This document shows, one piece after another, positions 1 through 10,757 of a stretch of 64,000 nt of DNA; position 1 is the stretch's first letter; each line of letters begins with the position of its first letter. The DNA comes from Nephrocerus scutellatus (taxonomy: Eukaryota > Arthropoda > Insecta > Diptera > Pipunculidae), in NCBI GenBank assembly GCA_947095585.1, contig OX352763.1, positions 114,245,908-114,309,907 of the forward strand, given 5' to 3'. The position numbers and the translations under genes were made by a program. Below the pieces are notes generated by a model, which worked only from the letters and a program-made list of their open reading frames with translations, made no database searches and was not told the DNA's origin.

Positions 1-1541
1 TGTGATGATATCTTACCTGCTATCGAATCCATCACAACGTCAGAGTGTTAGGATCCATTCCATTCATTGCTGTAAAAACTTTTGTAACAAATCGATGTCC
101 CTTGAAAGACAAAAATATATTTTGTGCACCAGTGATTTTTTTTTCTCCATCTCGATAACCTTTTATTTCATTTGAAAATTGTTTTTTTATTTAGTTTCTT
201 GGCAGATAATTTTAAAAAAGGAAAAACTAAAAATTTATTATGGAATTCCGTTTTCGCTGCCGCAGTTAGCAGCTAGTATTTCGAGAATCGAACTTTGTTC
301 TCCGATGGGGCTCCGTTGGTTTCTCTACTTCCCTCCTTTGAAATCTATTTTTCTCTTGTACTTTTTAGAAGTTTATTAATATACTGAACAAATAAACATT
401 TATTTAAAAATATTTCAATGCTGTATTTGGAAACGCGTAACATTTGTGCAACGATGCAATTTTACTATTTATTTGCGTAGCTCAATGCACAGTGACAGAT
501 GATGATAAGATGACAGTAATTCCTTTTTATTGACATATTTATTTACTTTATAAAAACGTATACAAAACAGTACGCTAAAAATACCTCACCAAAAGACCAA
601 ATGTTTCAGAAAATGATATTACTGCAAGTAACAATAAAAGTTAAATAAACGAAATTTCTTACCCATTTTGTTGCCTGCTTGATTTATTTTCAAATCACAG
701 AGAACTCGCGCTGTCATGACCAACTACGACCCATCAGCTTTCAACAATGAATATCGTCTGCTATTTCATGTCTTTATCATTTTCTTACATCGCAGACTAA
801 AGTTTGAGTGAAAACTCGACGCAGCGCAGCCAGTTCTCTCTTTGTACTAAAAACGCTGTCAGCAGAGAATGAATACTAGGTTGTATGCTTGTATGTTCCA
901 AACGGATACGATGTGCACACATCATAAACTTGATGAAGGAACAGCTAAATAATTTCGCAATGAGCCGTGATGTGTAAATCAACGATTGCCGCTCCCTGAT
1001 TCTACTCAACTATCGCAACTGCTCTGCTGCTAGGTCACTGTAACACTCAATACTCTTGAAAATTCAGCTTACCTCTTCGCGTATGCTTACAGTCAGATAC
1101 ACTAGAGTACTAGGCACCACACTGCGTAACGGACTGAGACTGGACTGACTATAGGTCTGCCCCAGCCCGGGATGACAACGACGCACCAGCAATATAGAGA
1201 ACAATAATTCATTTGTTGAAATCGTTGGAGAAATAAAAGGAACCATTTCGAAAAGATTTGATTTTAGAAATATTGTGAGTAAAACGTAGTGGAAAATTGT
1301 GATCCCTAATTTAAATTAAATTTTAATCGGGAGTATATTGTTGTGAATTATTTAACTATTGTATCTAAATGGGCAAAGGCCTAAAGAAACAATTAATTGA
1401 AATTACTTTTTACCACCTTCGTTGAAATTTTTGTCTCCATCTTAGTTTTTGTTTCAACTACTGACTCCCTTATGTACATATGTATGTTCGTGTGTGTTAA
1501 GTTTTCGTACTTTTATTTTATAAGAAATTATTGAGTGTAGA
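1..1541. other. Gene-free AT-rich stretch
   Basis: I see no supportable gene, RNA or recognisable transposon here. All open frames are short and have no family resemblance. A segment at about 815-850 contains, in inverse orientation, a motif (AGTACAAAGAGAG with a T-run before it) that recurs near 12.99 kb, so part of this region may be a decayed dispersed repeat. Confidence 0.5.
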
Positions 1542-1753
1542 TATAAAAGGTTGATAGTCTGCTGATTTAGTTTGATTTTTCGTTGAAATTACTCTACAAT
1601 GTGAGTGTACATAGTTCAGTATCAGTTGATCTTTTCTTTTCATCATCCACAGAAGCAATCGAAGGGTGAAAACTGAGTTTTATTTATCAAATCGGTCGTT
1701 CTTTTTATCATCTTACAAGAAAGAAAGATTCAATATTAAAATCATCGGGTGGG
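1542..1753 (+). promoter_or_regulatory. Candidate TATA promoter and non-coding first exon
   Basis: A good TATA box (TATAAAAG, 1542-1549) is followed about 30 bp later by a possible start region near 1572-1580. About 180 bp further on there is a strong splice-donor sequence, GGG then GTAAGTAATG, with the GT at 1754. This is what a transcribed 5' UTR exon would look like, but I cannot link it to a downstream coding exon and have no transcript evidence. Confidence 0.25.
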
Positions 1754-2297
1754 GTAAGTAATGTATTTGTTCTACCTTTTAAGAAAATTGCATACATAAA
1801 TGTTTCGTGAGTGTTAATTAGTTGAGCAGAAAGTTTGCATAAAATATGCGAGGTACTTGCAAGTGGCTTACGTAATCAGTGAGCATTGCATTGTCATTTC
1901 AGTGCGGTGGAAAGCATGTTCTTTAATAGTGTTTTGTGGTTACTGTACCTACGTTAAATGCAAACTCACTTTACGTTGTTACCACCACCTAAGTTCCATT
2001 TAAATAAAAAATTATTTTTCCATTTGCATTTCACAATGTTTCGAGTCTCGACGCCATTTTGTTTCGACGCATAGCCTCTTTTGTTTCCCAATTATAAATT
2101 TCAACCACCTTTTACATTTATGTATAAATTGTAGAATATATATATATATTAACACGGGTTGATATTGATATTTATTTTCGGCAAACACAAAATGGCGTCA
2201 CGCATTTCTATTAGCGTGGCTCAGACGATGGACACTTACTCTTCATTTTTATAGCTGGCTTTGTAGAAATGACGTATTTGTGAACAACGATATTACC

Positions 2298-2440
2298 TGT
2301 ATTTTATTTGAATTCGAATTGGGAATTACAACAACAATTGCCATTGTCGAATTCCTTCTTTGGAATTTGGAAACCTGCTGTTTGTCTGGTTTTAGCTGGT
2401 TTTGACATTCGAATTCGCATTCCAAATAAAATACAGCTAT
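2298..2440. mobile_element. MITE-5 copy 1
   Basis: Short non-coding element of about 140 bp with terminal inverted repeats. It begins CTGTATTTTATTTGAATTC and ends in the inverse, CAAATAAAATACAGC. Further copies lie at about 12.61 kb and 58.91 kb (inverted). The interior includes GGAATTCC-like palindromic stretches and the phrase AACCTGCTGTTTG, shared with the 12.6-kb copy. Confidence 0.75.
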
Positions 2441-2537
2441 TGTATCAAGTGTTAAACATAACTAAAAAAATTAAAGTTATTAAAAAAATAAACTCTCAAA
2501 AACTGTATCTTCAAAATTATTAATATCGTATTTTTTT

Positions 2538-2608
2538 CTCTGCGCTCGAGCTCAGATTTTTTCCCGGCAAATCGATCACGAAAAGCGAGAATCTTTTGTT
2601 AAATTGCC
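2538..2608 (+). mobile_element. MITE-1 copy, left part (split by MITE-2)
   Basis: Carries the MITE-1 left-end palindrome (CTGCGCTCGAGCTCAGATT) followed by the family's GCAAATCG...ACGAAAAGCGAGAATC segment. It matches the copies at 12.14, 15.79 and 44.23 kb. The element breaks off at about 2608 where MITE-2 begins and resumes near 3355. Confidence 0.7.
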
Positions 2609-3190
2609 CGTGTATTTTTTTATGTCGGAGAAATCAGATCTGACCGCTCTGATCAGAGAAAAAAAAATTATCTGCTGTGTTTTTTAGTATCAGAGAAAAG
2701 TTTTATTTTTCAGCTGAATTTTTTTTTTATAATGTGCACACGCTAAAGGGGTTTGCACTCTTATAATGCTTAGCACAGCGTGGTCGTTAGGAAATAGGGA
2801 GACGAAAGGATGAGATGTCTATGCACGCGTGTCTATGCACGAATGCAGATCATATAATGCGGACACAGAATCAGGCAATTCATTCCACTATCATATAACT
2901 TCATATAACTATCGTGCGGCTAAAGAAGGAATCTCTGAATTGGTTAGTATGAATGCTCAATAGTAGTCGACGTGTCTCATGCTTAAGGAAACAAACAACT
3001 ACGGCTGTCAAGAAATGTTCTGTATATTTTTTTAGAGTAAAAAGATCATATCCGAGAATTATCGCAGCGTAAAAAAAAAATATAAAAAGTAAAAAAGAAA
3101 ACAGATTTCTCGGAGAATAAAAAAAAACAGATATGAATTCTGACAGTTAAATTATCTCTCCGATTACTCGGACATCAAAAAAGAACACAT
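2609..3190. mobile_element. MITE-2 copy A, itself interrupted
   Basis: Non-coding element with long inverted ends. The left end reads CGTGTATTTTTTTATGTCGG, and the right end is its approximate inverse (ATTACTCGGACATC then AAAAAAGAACACAT). A second copy lies at 40.47-41.05 kb. Both copies share AATTATCTGCTGTGTTTTTT near the left end and GACAGTTAAATTATCTCTCC near the right end. ATTG occurs directly outside both ends of both copies: either a 4-bp target duplication or part of the element. Confidence 0.7.
2740..2990 (+). mobile_element. MITE-4 copy nested in MITE-2
   Basis: Starts with TATAATGTGCACACGCTAAA and continues through GGGGTTTGCACTCTTATAATGC and GCACAGCGTGGTCGTTAGG. It interrupts MITE-2 where the 40.5-kb copy carries a different insert. 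The same sequence recurs inverted at about 61.49-61.61 kb, and its left end reappears at the extreme right edge of the window. The right boundary is approximate. Confidence 0.6.
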
Positions 3191-3339
3191 CCATTGTTGC
3201 AAGTGTGTGTAATGCATAATTCTGAAACGTCATTTTCTGTTTTTGTTCTTCCATTTCACAAAACTGTTTCCTCAACAATATTTTTGCAAGAAAAAAGGTT
3301 AACTACGGAAAAATCAGTGCTTTCAGTGAACAGCAATGG

Positions 3340-3515
3340 AATGACAAACAAGCAAGTTGGTGTTAGTAAAAAAAGGATAAATCTCCCAAAATAGCAAGAT
3401 TTGTTAGGGGGAATTCTGATTTACTGTAGATTGGTTTTTTTTTTTAGAGAAAACGACCAACTTGACAGCCTAAAAATCAATCTGTGCCAGATTTTTAATA
3501 AAAAAAAACGACAAG
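3340..3515 (+). mobile_element. MITE-1 copy, right part
   Basis: Resumes the MITE-1 split at 2608: GTTAGTAAAAAAAGG, ATAAATCTCCC, then CTTGACAGCC and a right end like CAATCTGTGCCAGATT. Between MITE-2 and this part lie about 150 bp (3191-3340) not present in the other MITE-1 copies. Confidence 0.65.
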
Positions 3516-4590
3516 TTCGTCGTTGAAGCATTCAAGGTTAATACACACATTTTCATTCATCTTGCTGAAATTCAGTTTTAAATAATTATTATTTTTTATC
3601 TGTCCGCCGCCCGCCCGCCTGAAGCGGACTAGTGATGGAAATTAAAATTGGGATGTTTTTGGAACACGATCTTTTAATATTTGTTTGTTGTTTCTTATTT
3701 TTTATATATTTATTATTATATTTATATGTTCAAGCACCTATCTTCAAGCACAATCAAATTGATTTAAACAAAAAAAAACTTAAACAAAGAAAGGTTGACA
3801 AATCATTTGATTAAAGTTAGACAGAGTTTTGTACTAAAAACCAATATGTTCACAGTATTTTACCCAATATTTTGTGTTGTCGCGGACAAGTCCGAGAAAA
3901 AACGCACCTATTGTTTCAGACGATCGACATGACTCTACTTGAGAAGAGTCAAATTATTTTAAATTTAACGGAACATGTTGGCCGAACCCCGTGCTATCAC
4001 AATGGAAAAACTTAATACTTTAGACTTAACGGATTGTATGGATTTCCAACAACGCACAAAAACTTTTTGTTTTGTCAAAACCAAATCCATTCATTCAATG
4101 GTAAAATCAGAATGTCAGCGCAGATGTCAACGTTTGCATAATATGTCAAAGTAAGGCACGCGTCTTTGTGCTTTGGCTTTACCGATTTCTAAAACTAAAT
4201 ATCGGTCAGTTTGAAAAATTAAAAAAGGTGTCCAATTAACAACACTATTTTACCTAGGAATTCGTACTTTTGTCTGTTGTCACTCATTCAGTGGACGTTT
4301 TGACGTCTCTTAACCTTTCTTTTTTTAAAGCATTTTTTGCATACTTAAAACTTGTATCTTATGTTATTTCTTTTTCCTACCTACCAGGTCCCTATTTTCC
4401 AAACAACTTTTTTTTGACACATTCATGACCGTGAAATCACGTATTTTCGATGATTTCAACCCGCTTTCAATTCACGAAATCACGACAAAGTCGCCCTAAA
4501 ATTAAACGGCATTTTTTCAGTTTTTCTCGAATTTTCCAAGTTTTTCCGGAATTTTCCAATTTTCCAGGCTCCTATAATCATCCACGGACT
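3516..4590. other. No gene seen
   Basis: AT-rich, with poly-T/poly-A runs and a short GC-rich CCGCCCGCC stretch near 3604. Open frames are under 65 codons and low in complexity. I see nothing to annotate. Confidence 0.5.
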
Positions 4591-4597
4591 ATTACGA

Positions 4598-4690
4598 ACA
4601 TTAAAAAAATGGGCCAAATCGGTCCAGCCGTTTAGCCGTGTAATGGTAACAGACAGACAGAGTTACTTTCACATTTATAATATTAGGATA
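4598..4690 (+). mobile_element. 3' tail fragment of a retroelement-like repeat
   Basis: The phrase AAATCGGTCCAGCCGTTTAG followed by AACAGACAGACAGAG and an A/T-rich TTATAATATTAGGATAG end resembles the 3' tail common in arthropod non-LTR-derived repeats (a conserved 'cggtccagccgtt' block, then a CAGACAGA block, then an AT tail). Only the tail is recognisable. Confidence 0.5.
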
Positions 4691-4699
4691 GTAAGCATT

Positions 4700-5500
4700 A
4701 GTTATGATAATTAAATATGAAATTAGTAATGATTCCTCCATAAAAAGAAGAAAATTCGGAAAATCCAGAAAAGTTATTTTGTCTAGTTGAAAGACTCGTT
4801 TGGCAGTTGAAATCTTGAACATATGTGTGGGACTATACGATTTCAATGATGATGGTTTTGTGAAATCATATGATTCCGACTTCGATATGTTACGAATTCG
4901 AATATAACTAAATTTAGTACAAAGATATTCCGCTATAATTAATATTATTTTGAAAAGTCTGCTCTCAAGTGTACTTATAAAGTCTTTCTGGTCGTAAATT
5001 TTGAACCGAAATCAAAACCATGATTAAGCTGTCAAAGGTGCCGAGTTTGCAAAGGGTATAAAAATCCACAGTAAAAGGAAGTTCGTTGTCATGTGATCTG
5101 TGCCGAGTACTGCAATAATAAAGAGGGCGATATAAAAATTTGTTTCACTCTAACGTCGGCTGATCGAAATCGATAAAAGTGCATCAGAAATTTGTTTTGC
5201 TTGCTCCCACCGCCATCTTGCTGTGAAAACGTTGGTAACAAAGTTACTGTAAACTGTACCCGAGGTACGGTGTAATTTCGTATTCCATTTAAATAGTTTG
5301 TAACTTCGCTACCCGTTGGCGATCGACGGGTAAGGTTTCGCTTACTCAACAAGATGGCGAAGAGAGTAAAAAATACATATTTTTACGCGACTTTTTTAGA
5401 TTTCGATCAGCCTATGTTAGTAAGAGTGAAACAAGATTTAATATCGCGTTCTTAGGTACTTATATGCGGTCCCGAATCGAAATCGAGTTACTTTTAAAAA
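4700..5500. other. No gene; decayed repeat sequence
   Basis: No coding region supported. The segment at 5240-5345 (CTGTACCCGAGGTACGG ... CGACGGGTAAGG ... CAAGATGGCGAAGAGAG) resembles pieces at 14.87-14.97 kb (GTACCCGGGATATTG ... GACGGGTAAAGCGG) and 16.40-16.46 kb (CAGCAAGATAGCAAAGAGAG), suggesting a dispersed repeat. Confidence 0.4.
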
Positions 5501-5509
5501 AATTATTTG

Positions 5510-5770
5510 AGAGCCCCGGGGCCCCATCACTTCCAAATTTATACAAAAAGTGTTATTATCAAAGTGTGTGTACGAAATTTAAATGAAATCGGGTTAATTA
5601 AAAAAAAATATGGGAGCCCCGCAATTCCTTTCAAATCTTAATAGAAAGTGCTGTCATCGGAGAAAGACATGTGTCAAAGTTTAAACAAAATCTTTTGGAA
5701 GTGGGTACAAAATTTATCACAAGATTCCGCCGCAAACACGGGAACGAAAAGTTAATATAGAGAATTTAAA
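5510..5770. repeat. Dispersed repeat (GAGCCCC family), copy 1
   Basis: Contains GAGCCCCGGGGCCCC, AGAAAGTGCTGTCATCGG, GCAAACACGG and AAGTTAATATAGAGAATTT. The same order of blocks is found at 17.33-17.53 kb (AGAAAGTGTTGTCACCGG, AAGTTAATGTAGAGAATTT). It is non-coding, has no clear terminal repeats and has an unknown parent element. Confidence 0.6.
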
Positions 5771-6770
5771 AACAGATAACATTCTTCGTAGTTAATCGCC
5801 TTACCAAAAGAAACCAAACAAATTTGACAAGTTTCACATTTTTTGGATTGTCTTGAAGCGAAAAATAATTGACATTTGGGTGCGAACCTAAACAACGTGG
5901 GTAAATTGTTTTGGTTTGCCAACATAGAGCAACAAGTAAACCGAAAAAACACAAGAACACGTAACAAATTAGACGTTTTGGAACTAAAATTTAATGTAAG
6001 CAGCTTTCAACATCTACGCTATTGTTTGGAGATGAGTTTTATATTTACTAACGAGTAGCTAAAAAATTCACTCTTCGGTCAGAAAAAATAGCTTCACTGT
6101 TTTTTTTTTCAACTCATAGGTTGTGTCAAAATATCTCCGTAATTTAGCGTATCCCAACTTTTTGAGGACGCAGAGTAATTAAAATTGAAAACCTCTTTCC
6201 CATTCGATCGGACAACATTTTCAGCTATCTGTCAGCTCAGCAATAAAAACATAAAAACGGTCAAAGTCAACTGAGAAAGCGAATAGAAAAAATCTCCGAA
6301 AATCTCCGAGTCCTCAATGAGAAACAGTGTCCCATTTAATGAGATGATTGAATATATGGAGGGATCCGCTTATTATGTTATGGAATCCATTCAAACAACG
6401 TGGGAAACTTTTAAGCCTTGTTAACCAAAATCCGCAAGTAAACCGAAAAACTAAAGAAAAACAAAAACAAAAAAAATACTTTTCGGTTAGATAAAATAAT
6501 TGGACTGTTTTTAAAGTGAAACTTCTTTCGGCTCGTTGAGAGTTAACTTGAAATATTAAGAGACACTTTATAAAGATTTGATAAGACGGAACATTTTCAT
6601 TATTATTGCAAATTCAAATCTGGAAAGTAGAAAATTATCACGCCGTGATACAACGATATGTAAAGTGTTGTGAAGTGATGCATTTGTTTCAATTTGTATT
6701 TGACAATTGCACGCTTCTCACTCTTGTTGTCAGTTGCCAGGCATCATTGTGAATTGGTCATGACGCCAAA
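5771..6770. other. No gene; diverged internal duplication
   Basis: Blocks at 5890-6110 (CAACGTGGGTAAATTG, AAGTAAACCGAAAAAACAC, TTCACTGTTTTTT) recur in order at 6395-6515 (CAACGTGGGAAACTT, AAGTAAACCGAAAAACTAA, TTGGACTGTTTTT). This suggests an old tandem duplication. No coding evidence. Confidence 0.4.
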
Positions 6771-6843
6771 TACTATAGTTTGGCGCGAACGTTCGGAAAG
6801 ACCGAAACGCTGATAAATGGCAGACTACATAAAACGTTTTTGT

Positions 6844-6998
6844 CGCTCTCTCGGTTATTTACATTAAAGGCGAGTTTCTTCTCGCTCTCTCGGTGATTTA
6901 CATTAAAGGCGAGTTTCTTCTCGCTCTCTCGGTGATTTACATTAAAGACGAGTTTCTTCTCGCTCTCTCGGTTATTTCCATAGAAGAAGAGTCGCGTT
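6844..6998. repeat. 39-bp minisatellite, four units
   Basis: The motif CGCTCTCTCGG begins at 6844, 6883, 6922 and 6961, exactly 39 bp apart. Each unit continues with TATTTACATTAAAGGCGAG or close variants. Because 39 is a multiple of three, frames stay open on both strands (13-residue repeats such as NHRESEKKLAFNV on the minus strand). I regard this as a by-product, not a gene. Confidence 0.85.
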
Positions 6999-7179
6999 GC
7001 CACGGCATACAAATACTCTGTCACGTCATCACGCCGCGTGGATTTTTCGAACTGGCCCCGCCGCGTACGAGTAGATGTGAATTGTGAAATCAAATGTTTT
7101 CATTGCTGTTTTTTTTTAAATTTATACTCGTGTTATTTTGTTGTCAGGCAGCATTATGGATTGAATGAGGGAACTTATA

Positions 7180-7946
7180 TACAGGGTCCGGTCAACGAAG
7201 TGTTACTAACTTGACGCTGCTGTATCTACAAAACGGCTGATGCCGTTGTTATGTTGTTGCAAGTCTACGGACGTATTAAAACAAAAAATATAAAAAATGG
7301 AATTCAAACGTAACAGTGTGATTGCACTGCTTTTGGCAGGAAAGTCACAACTGGCTATTGACAACATATATGAATATGCATTTGAATGTGAATAAAATGA
7401 TGTTTGTGTACCGGATAATCGCACGTTACAACGATACTAGTAACATTGGAAAACGCCATGGAGGTGGGCTTCCCGAAACAGCAACATCATCCGAAATGGT
7501 TTGCAAGTGAACGCACATATAAAGCAAAATTCACGACAATGTGCACAAAAACTGTCAAAAAATCTGCACGTGTCGGATAGAAGCAACCGAGGGATACTGA
7601 AAAATTAACTTCAATTGGAGCTCTACAAGATTCAAACAGTGCAAGATTTAACAACGGTTGAACATACAATTCGACTTGAAAGATGCAAAGTCCTAAAACG
7701 TCTGTACAAAGGCAACAATCTCGCCAACTTGTTATTTTCTGATGAAGTTTTACGGGTTAACAAACAAAATGAACGTTGTGGTTAGAGGACAAGTTCAACG
7801 ACAATTTGGACAAGCGAGTTACACTTCGCAAACAGGCGCCGGCTTCTGTAATGGTTTGGGCAAATGTAACTATAATCGTTCTACGCTAAGTTTTATCGAT
7901 TATGGCGTCAATATGAATGTAGAAGTGTACCGGAAAAAGATAATGG
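7180..7946 (+). mobile_element. Decayed Tc1/mariner-type transposase copy
   Basis: An ATG at 7297 opens MEFKRNSVIALLLAGKSQ, an N-terminal helix-turn-helix-like start. It is followed, across frame changes, by a linker (NDTSNIGKRHGGGLPETATS), LHVSDRS and an LLFSDE segment fitting the first catalytic aspartate. Then come NKQNER and FIDYGVNMNVEVYRKKI. The coding sequence is broken by frameshifts and stops, and the C-terminal third is missing. The left flank (ACAGGGTCCGGTCAACG) may be the left inverted repeat. The right side is cut off where a retrotransposon fragment begins at about 7947. Confidence 0.7.
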
Positions 7947-8032
7947 TTTCCATTGCATTGCGTAGTTTGCTATGAAACTGTCGCCTTTTCGGAGTCTATG
8001 ACCAATCCATCCGTCGTTGGATGGTTGAAGCC
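7947..8032 (-). mobile_element. LINE-B fragment (3' coding end)
   Basis: Read on the minus strand it encodes GWIGHRLRKGDSFIANYAM, the C-terminal signature of RTE/CR1-type non-LTR retrotransposons. It is nearly identical to 53.27-53.37 kb (shared TTGCATTGCGTAGTTTGC and AACTGTCGCCTTTTCGGAG), so both derive from one family, called LINE-B here. Confidence 0.75.
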
Positions 8033-8215
8033 ATATTAACACCATATGTTCGCTTGGTGCTCCGGTAAATTTATGTTCATTTTGCATCTCGGTTGCTGAA
8101 ATCGAGATATCATCATCATCATCATCATGCCTAAAAGACGTCATCACGCCAAGCCATATTCCTACCATATGTTCATTTGGTGCTCTGATAAGTTTATGTT
8201 TTTTTTTTTTGACCC
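8033..8215. repeat. Direct repeat flanking a (CAT)n microsatellite
   Basis: Two copies of a roughly 50-bp block (CCATATTAACACCATATG ... GGTAAATTTATG at about 8029-8076, and CCATATTCCTACCATATG ... GATAAGTTTATG at about 8154-8200) flank a (CAT)n tract at about 8108-8128. (CAT)n is the complement of the (ATG)n tail typical of some RTE-like elements on the minus strand, so this may be a retrotransposon 3' junction. Confidence 0.55.
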
Positions 8216-10576
8216 GGTAAGTGGCGGTGAAGTGGAGAAATTTACGAAAATATGGGTTTGATCTTGACGACCACGGCAACGAAAACGGCTAAACGATTTA
8301 AGAATTTTCTCATGGAACGTACGGTCACTGTATAGAGCTCGAGCTGCACAGCAACTAGCCGATACCCTATCCAAATATAATGCTGACATAACAACAATTC
8401 AGGAGATGCTGTGGACGGGGAATGGTTTCTTACAAATATCAAAATATGACATATATTACAGCTGTCTTGCAAGACATAATGTGCTCGGGGTGGAGTTTCT
8501 AGTCAGCAAAAGGATGAAACCCACCGTTATCGGCTTTAAAGAAGCAAATGAACGGCTATGCACCCATCGCGTGCGAGGCAGATTTAAAAACATAAGCCTC
8601 ATAAACGTTCACGTACCTACAGAGGATTCCCCAGATGATGAATAAGAAGAATTCTTTGAATTAGTCGAACGGGAACTCTATGCCTGTCCTCAGTATGACG
8701 TAAAAATCATTCTGGGGGATGTGAATGCAAAAATAGGTAGGGAGCAAGTATTCAGGCAGTACATTGGCACCCATAGCTTACACGAGAACATTAATGACAA
8801 TGGACAACGAGTCATAGAGATGGCAGCAAGCAATAATTTGGTCGTTGCGAGTACAAGGTTTGCGCGGTGGAGCCACTCGCAACCAGATAGACCAAGTGTT
8901 GATAGACCGCCGAATAAACCCGAGCCTAATGACGGTACGAACGTACCGAGGTGCTAACGTCGATTCGGACCACTATCTTGTTGGAATGGTGCTCCGAGCC
9001 GGATTGCATCATCAAGAGAGACAGCATCTGCGAATCAGATTCGAGTCAACACGGCTGCCCTTCGCAACGAAGAGACCGAAACAACTACGGTCAAGCGATG
9101 GGACCCGCCCTAAAAGCACTTTCATGAGTTGCTTAATGGCCACCTAACTAAGGAAAGTAACCAATGACCAAAGACCACACTATGCTGCCGCCACCAAGCA
9201 TAGACGAAGTTAACAGAGCGATAAATCGGCTCAAAAACAATAAGGCCCCGGGATCTGATTGTATTCCAGCGGAGCTGATTAAAACAGGAGGCCCGCTATA
9301 ACCAAGCAATTCATGAACTAATAGTGCAAGTATGGGAGGAAGACGCGATGCCAGAAGACTGGCGAAGAGGCATCCTGTGCGCCATACATAAGAAAGGAAA
9401 TATCACAACCTGCAGCAATTATCGTGGTATAACGTTATTGAGTAACGCCTATAAGATTTTCTCCTCTATCCTTCAATACAGGATAGCCCCATTGGTTAAT
9501 ACCAGTGTGGCTTCATCCCAGGCAAATCAACAACTGATCAGATCTACACCCTTAGGCAGGTGATGTTTCGAGTTTCAAAACTAACTTCACCATCTTTTTA
9601 TAGACTTCAAAGCCGCCTATGATAGCATAGCCAGAGTAGAACTTTATAAAGCCATGAGAGAATTCGGCATCCCAAATAAACTGACAAGACTATGTAGGTT
9701 GACCATGACCAATGTTATAAGCCAAGTAAAATTATCCGTATCACTATCAAGCCCATTCAACGTCTATAACGGGCTCCGACAAGGGGATGGACTGGCCTGC
9801 GTCCTCTTCAATCTGGCGTTGGAGAAAGTGATCCGAGACTCTGACGTAACGGCTAGAGGAACAATCCTCTATAAGCCCATTCAGATACTGCCTTACGCAA
9901 ATGATATTGACATTGTTGGCACAAACCCAAGAGCTGTACAGGAAGCTTTTATCCAGATCGAGCAGGCGGCACGAAATCTGGGGCTGCACATAAATGAGAA
10001 CAAAACAAACTATTTGGTAGTCCCACAATTAAAATAGTGGAGCGCGAATTTGAAGTAGTGCAACCCTTTAACTCTCTTGGGTTGTAGCAGCCGATAACAG
10101 CATGGAACCTAGAAATACGCGCACGGTTGCTTAAAGCCAACAAAGCCTACTATAGTCTTTCAAGACTTCAAATCCAGTAATTTAACCATAACATCCAAGC
10201 TGCTGGTATATAAGACAATGGTCATACCAGTACTTACATATGAATCCGAGACTTGGGTGCTTAGCAAAAAGCGTTCCGACCTCTTAGCCTCGCTCGAGAG
10301 AAAAGTCTTACGGAGAATTTTTGGCCCCGTATGTGAGGAAGGACGTTTCCGAAGACTCTATAATAATGAGATCTACGAGCGTTACCGCGATGTCGACATC
10401 ACGAAGAGAATTAAGCGGTAGGATTAATGAAACACGACAGCGAGGCCAGCCAAGCCTACGCTGGAAGGATGGCGTAGACCAGGACGCCCAGACTAAAGGG
10501 ACGCCAAACTGGATGACATAGGCTCTAATTCGGGACCGGTGGGGAGATTTTTGGAGCCAAGTATGATGATGATAGA
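8215..10576 (+). mobile_element. LINE-A: inactive RTE-like non-LTR retrotransposon
   Basis: In order: an AP-endonuclease domain (ADTLSKYNADITTIQEM near 8355-8410; NVHVPTEDS; GDVNAKIGRE near 8715; SDHYLVG near 8965), then reverse transcriptase (NKAPGSDCIPAELIK near 9238; NYRGITLLSNAYKI near 9417; FKAAYDSIARVELY near 9605; GLRQGDGLACVLFN near 9770) and a C-terminal segment (LASLERKVLRRIFGPVCEEG near 10284). It ends in ATGATGATGATAG, a short 3' tail typical of RTE-like elements. It is dead: in-frame TAA at about 8643, several frameshifts, and the catalytic YADD box reads YAND (about 9894-9905). A related deleted copy lies inverted at 38.7-40.1 kb. Confidence 0.88.
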
Positions 10577-10757
10577 CGTTGTTCAAAGAAATGTTTTCGA
10601 ACTACTGTTACCAACATTAAAATAACAAACAAAAAACGGCCATTGAATTTGTTAATTCGCGAAAATTTTTAAATTACATTCATGATATTCATTTATTAAT
10701 GTTTTATTGTATAAATAAAAAGTGGTATTGGAAATGAACCGCTAAGGTTTATAAGTG

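Noticed and set aside
6773..7093. Minus-strand 106-codon frame with four repeated 13-residue units
   Set aside because: Explained entirely by the 39-bp minisatellite; flanks do not look coding.
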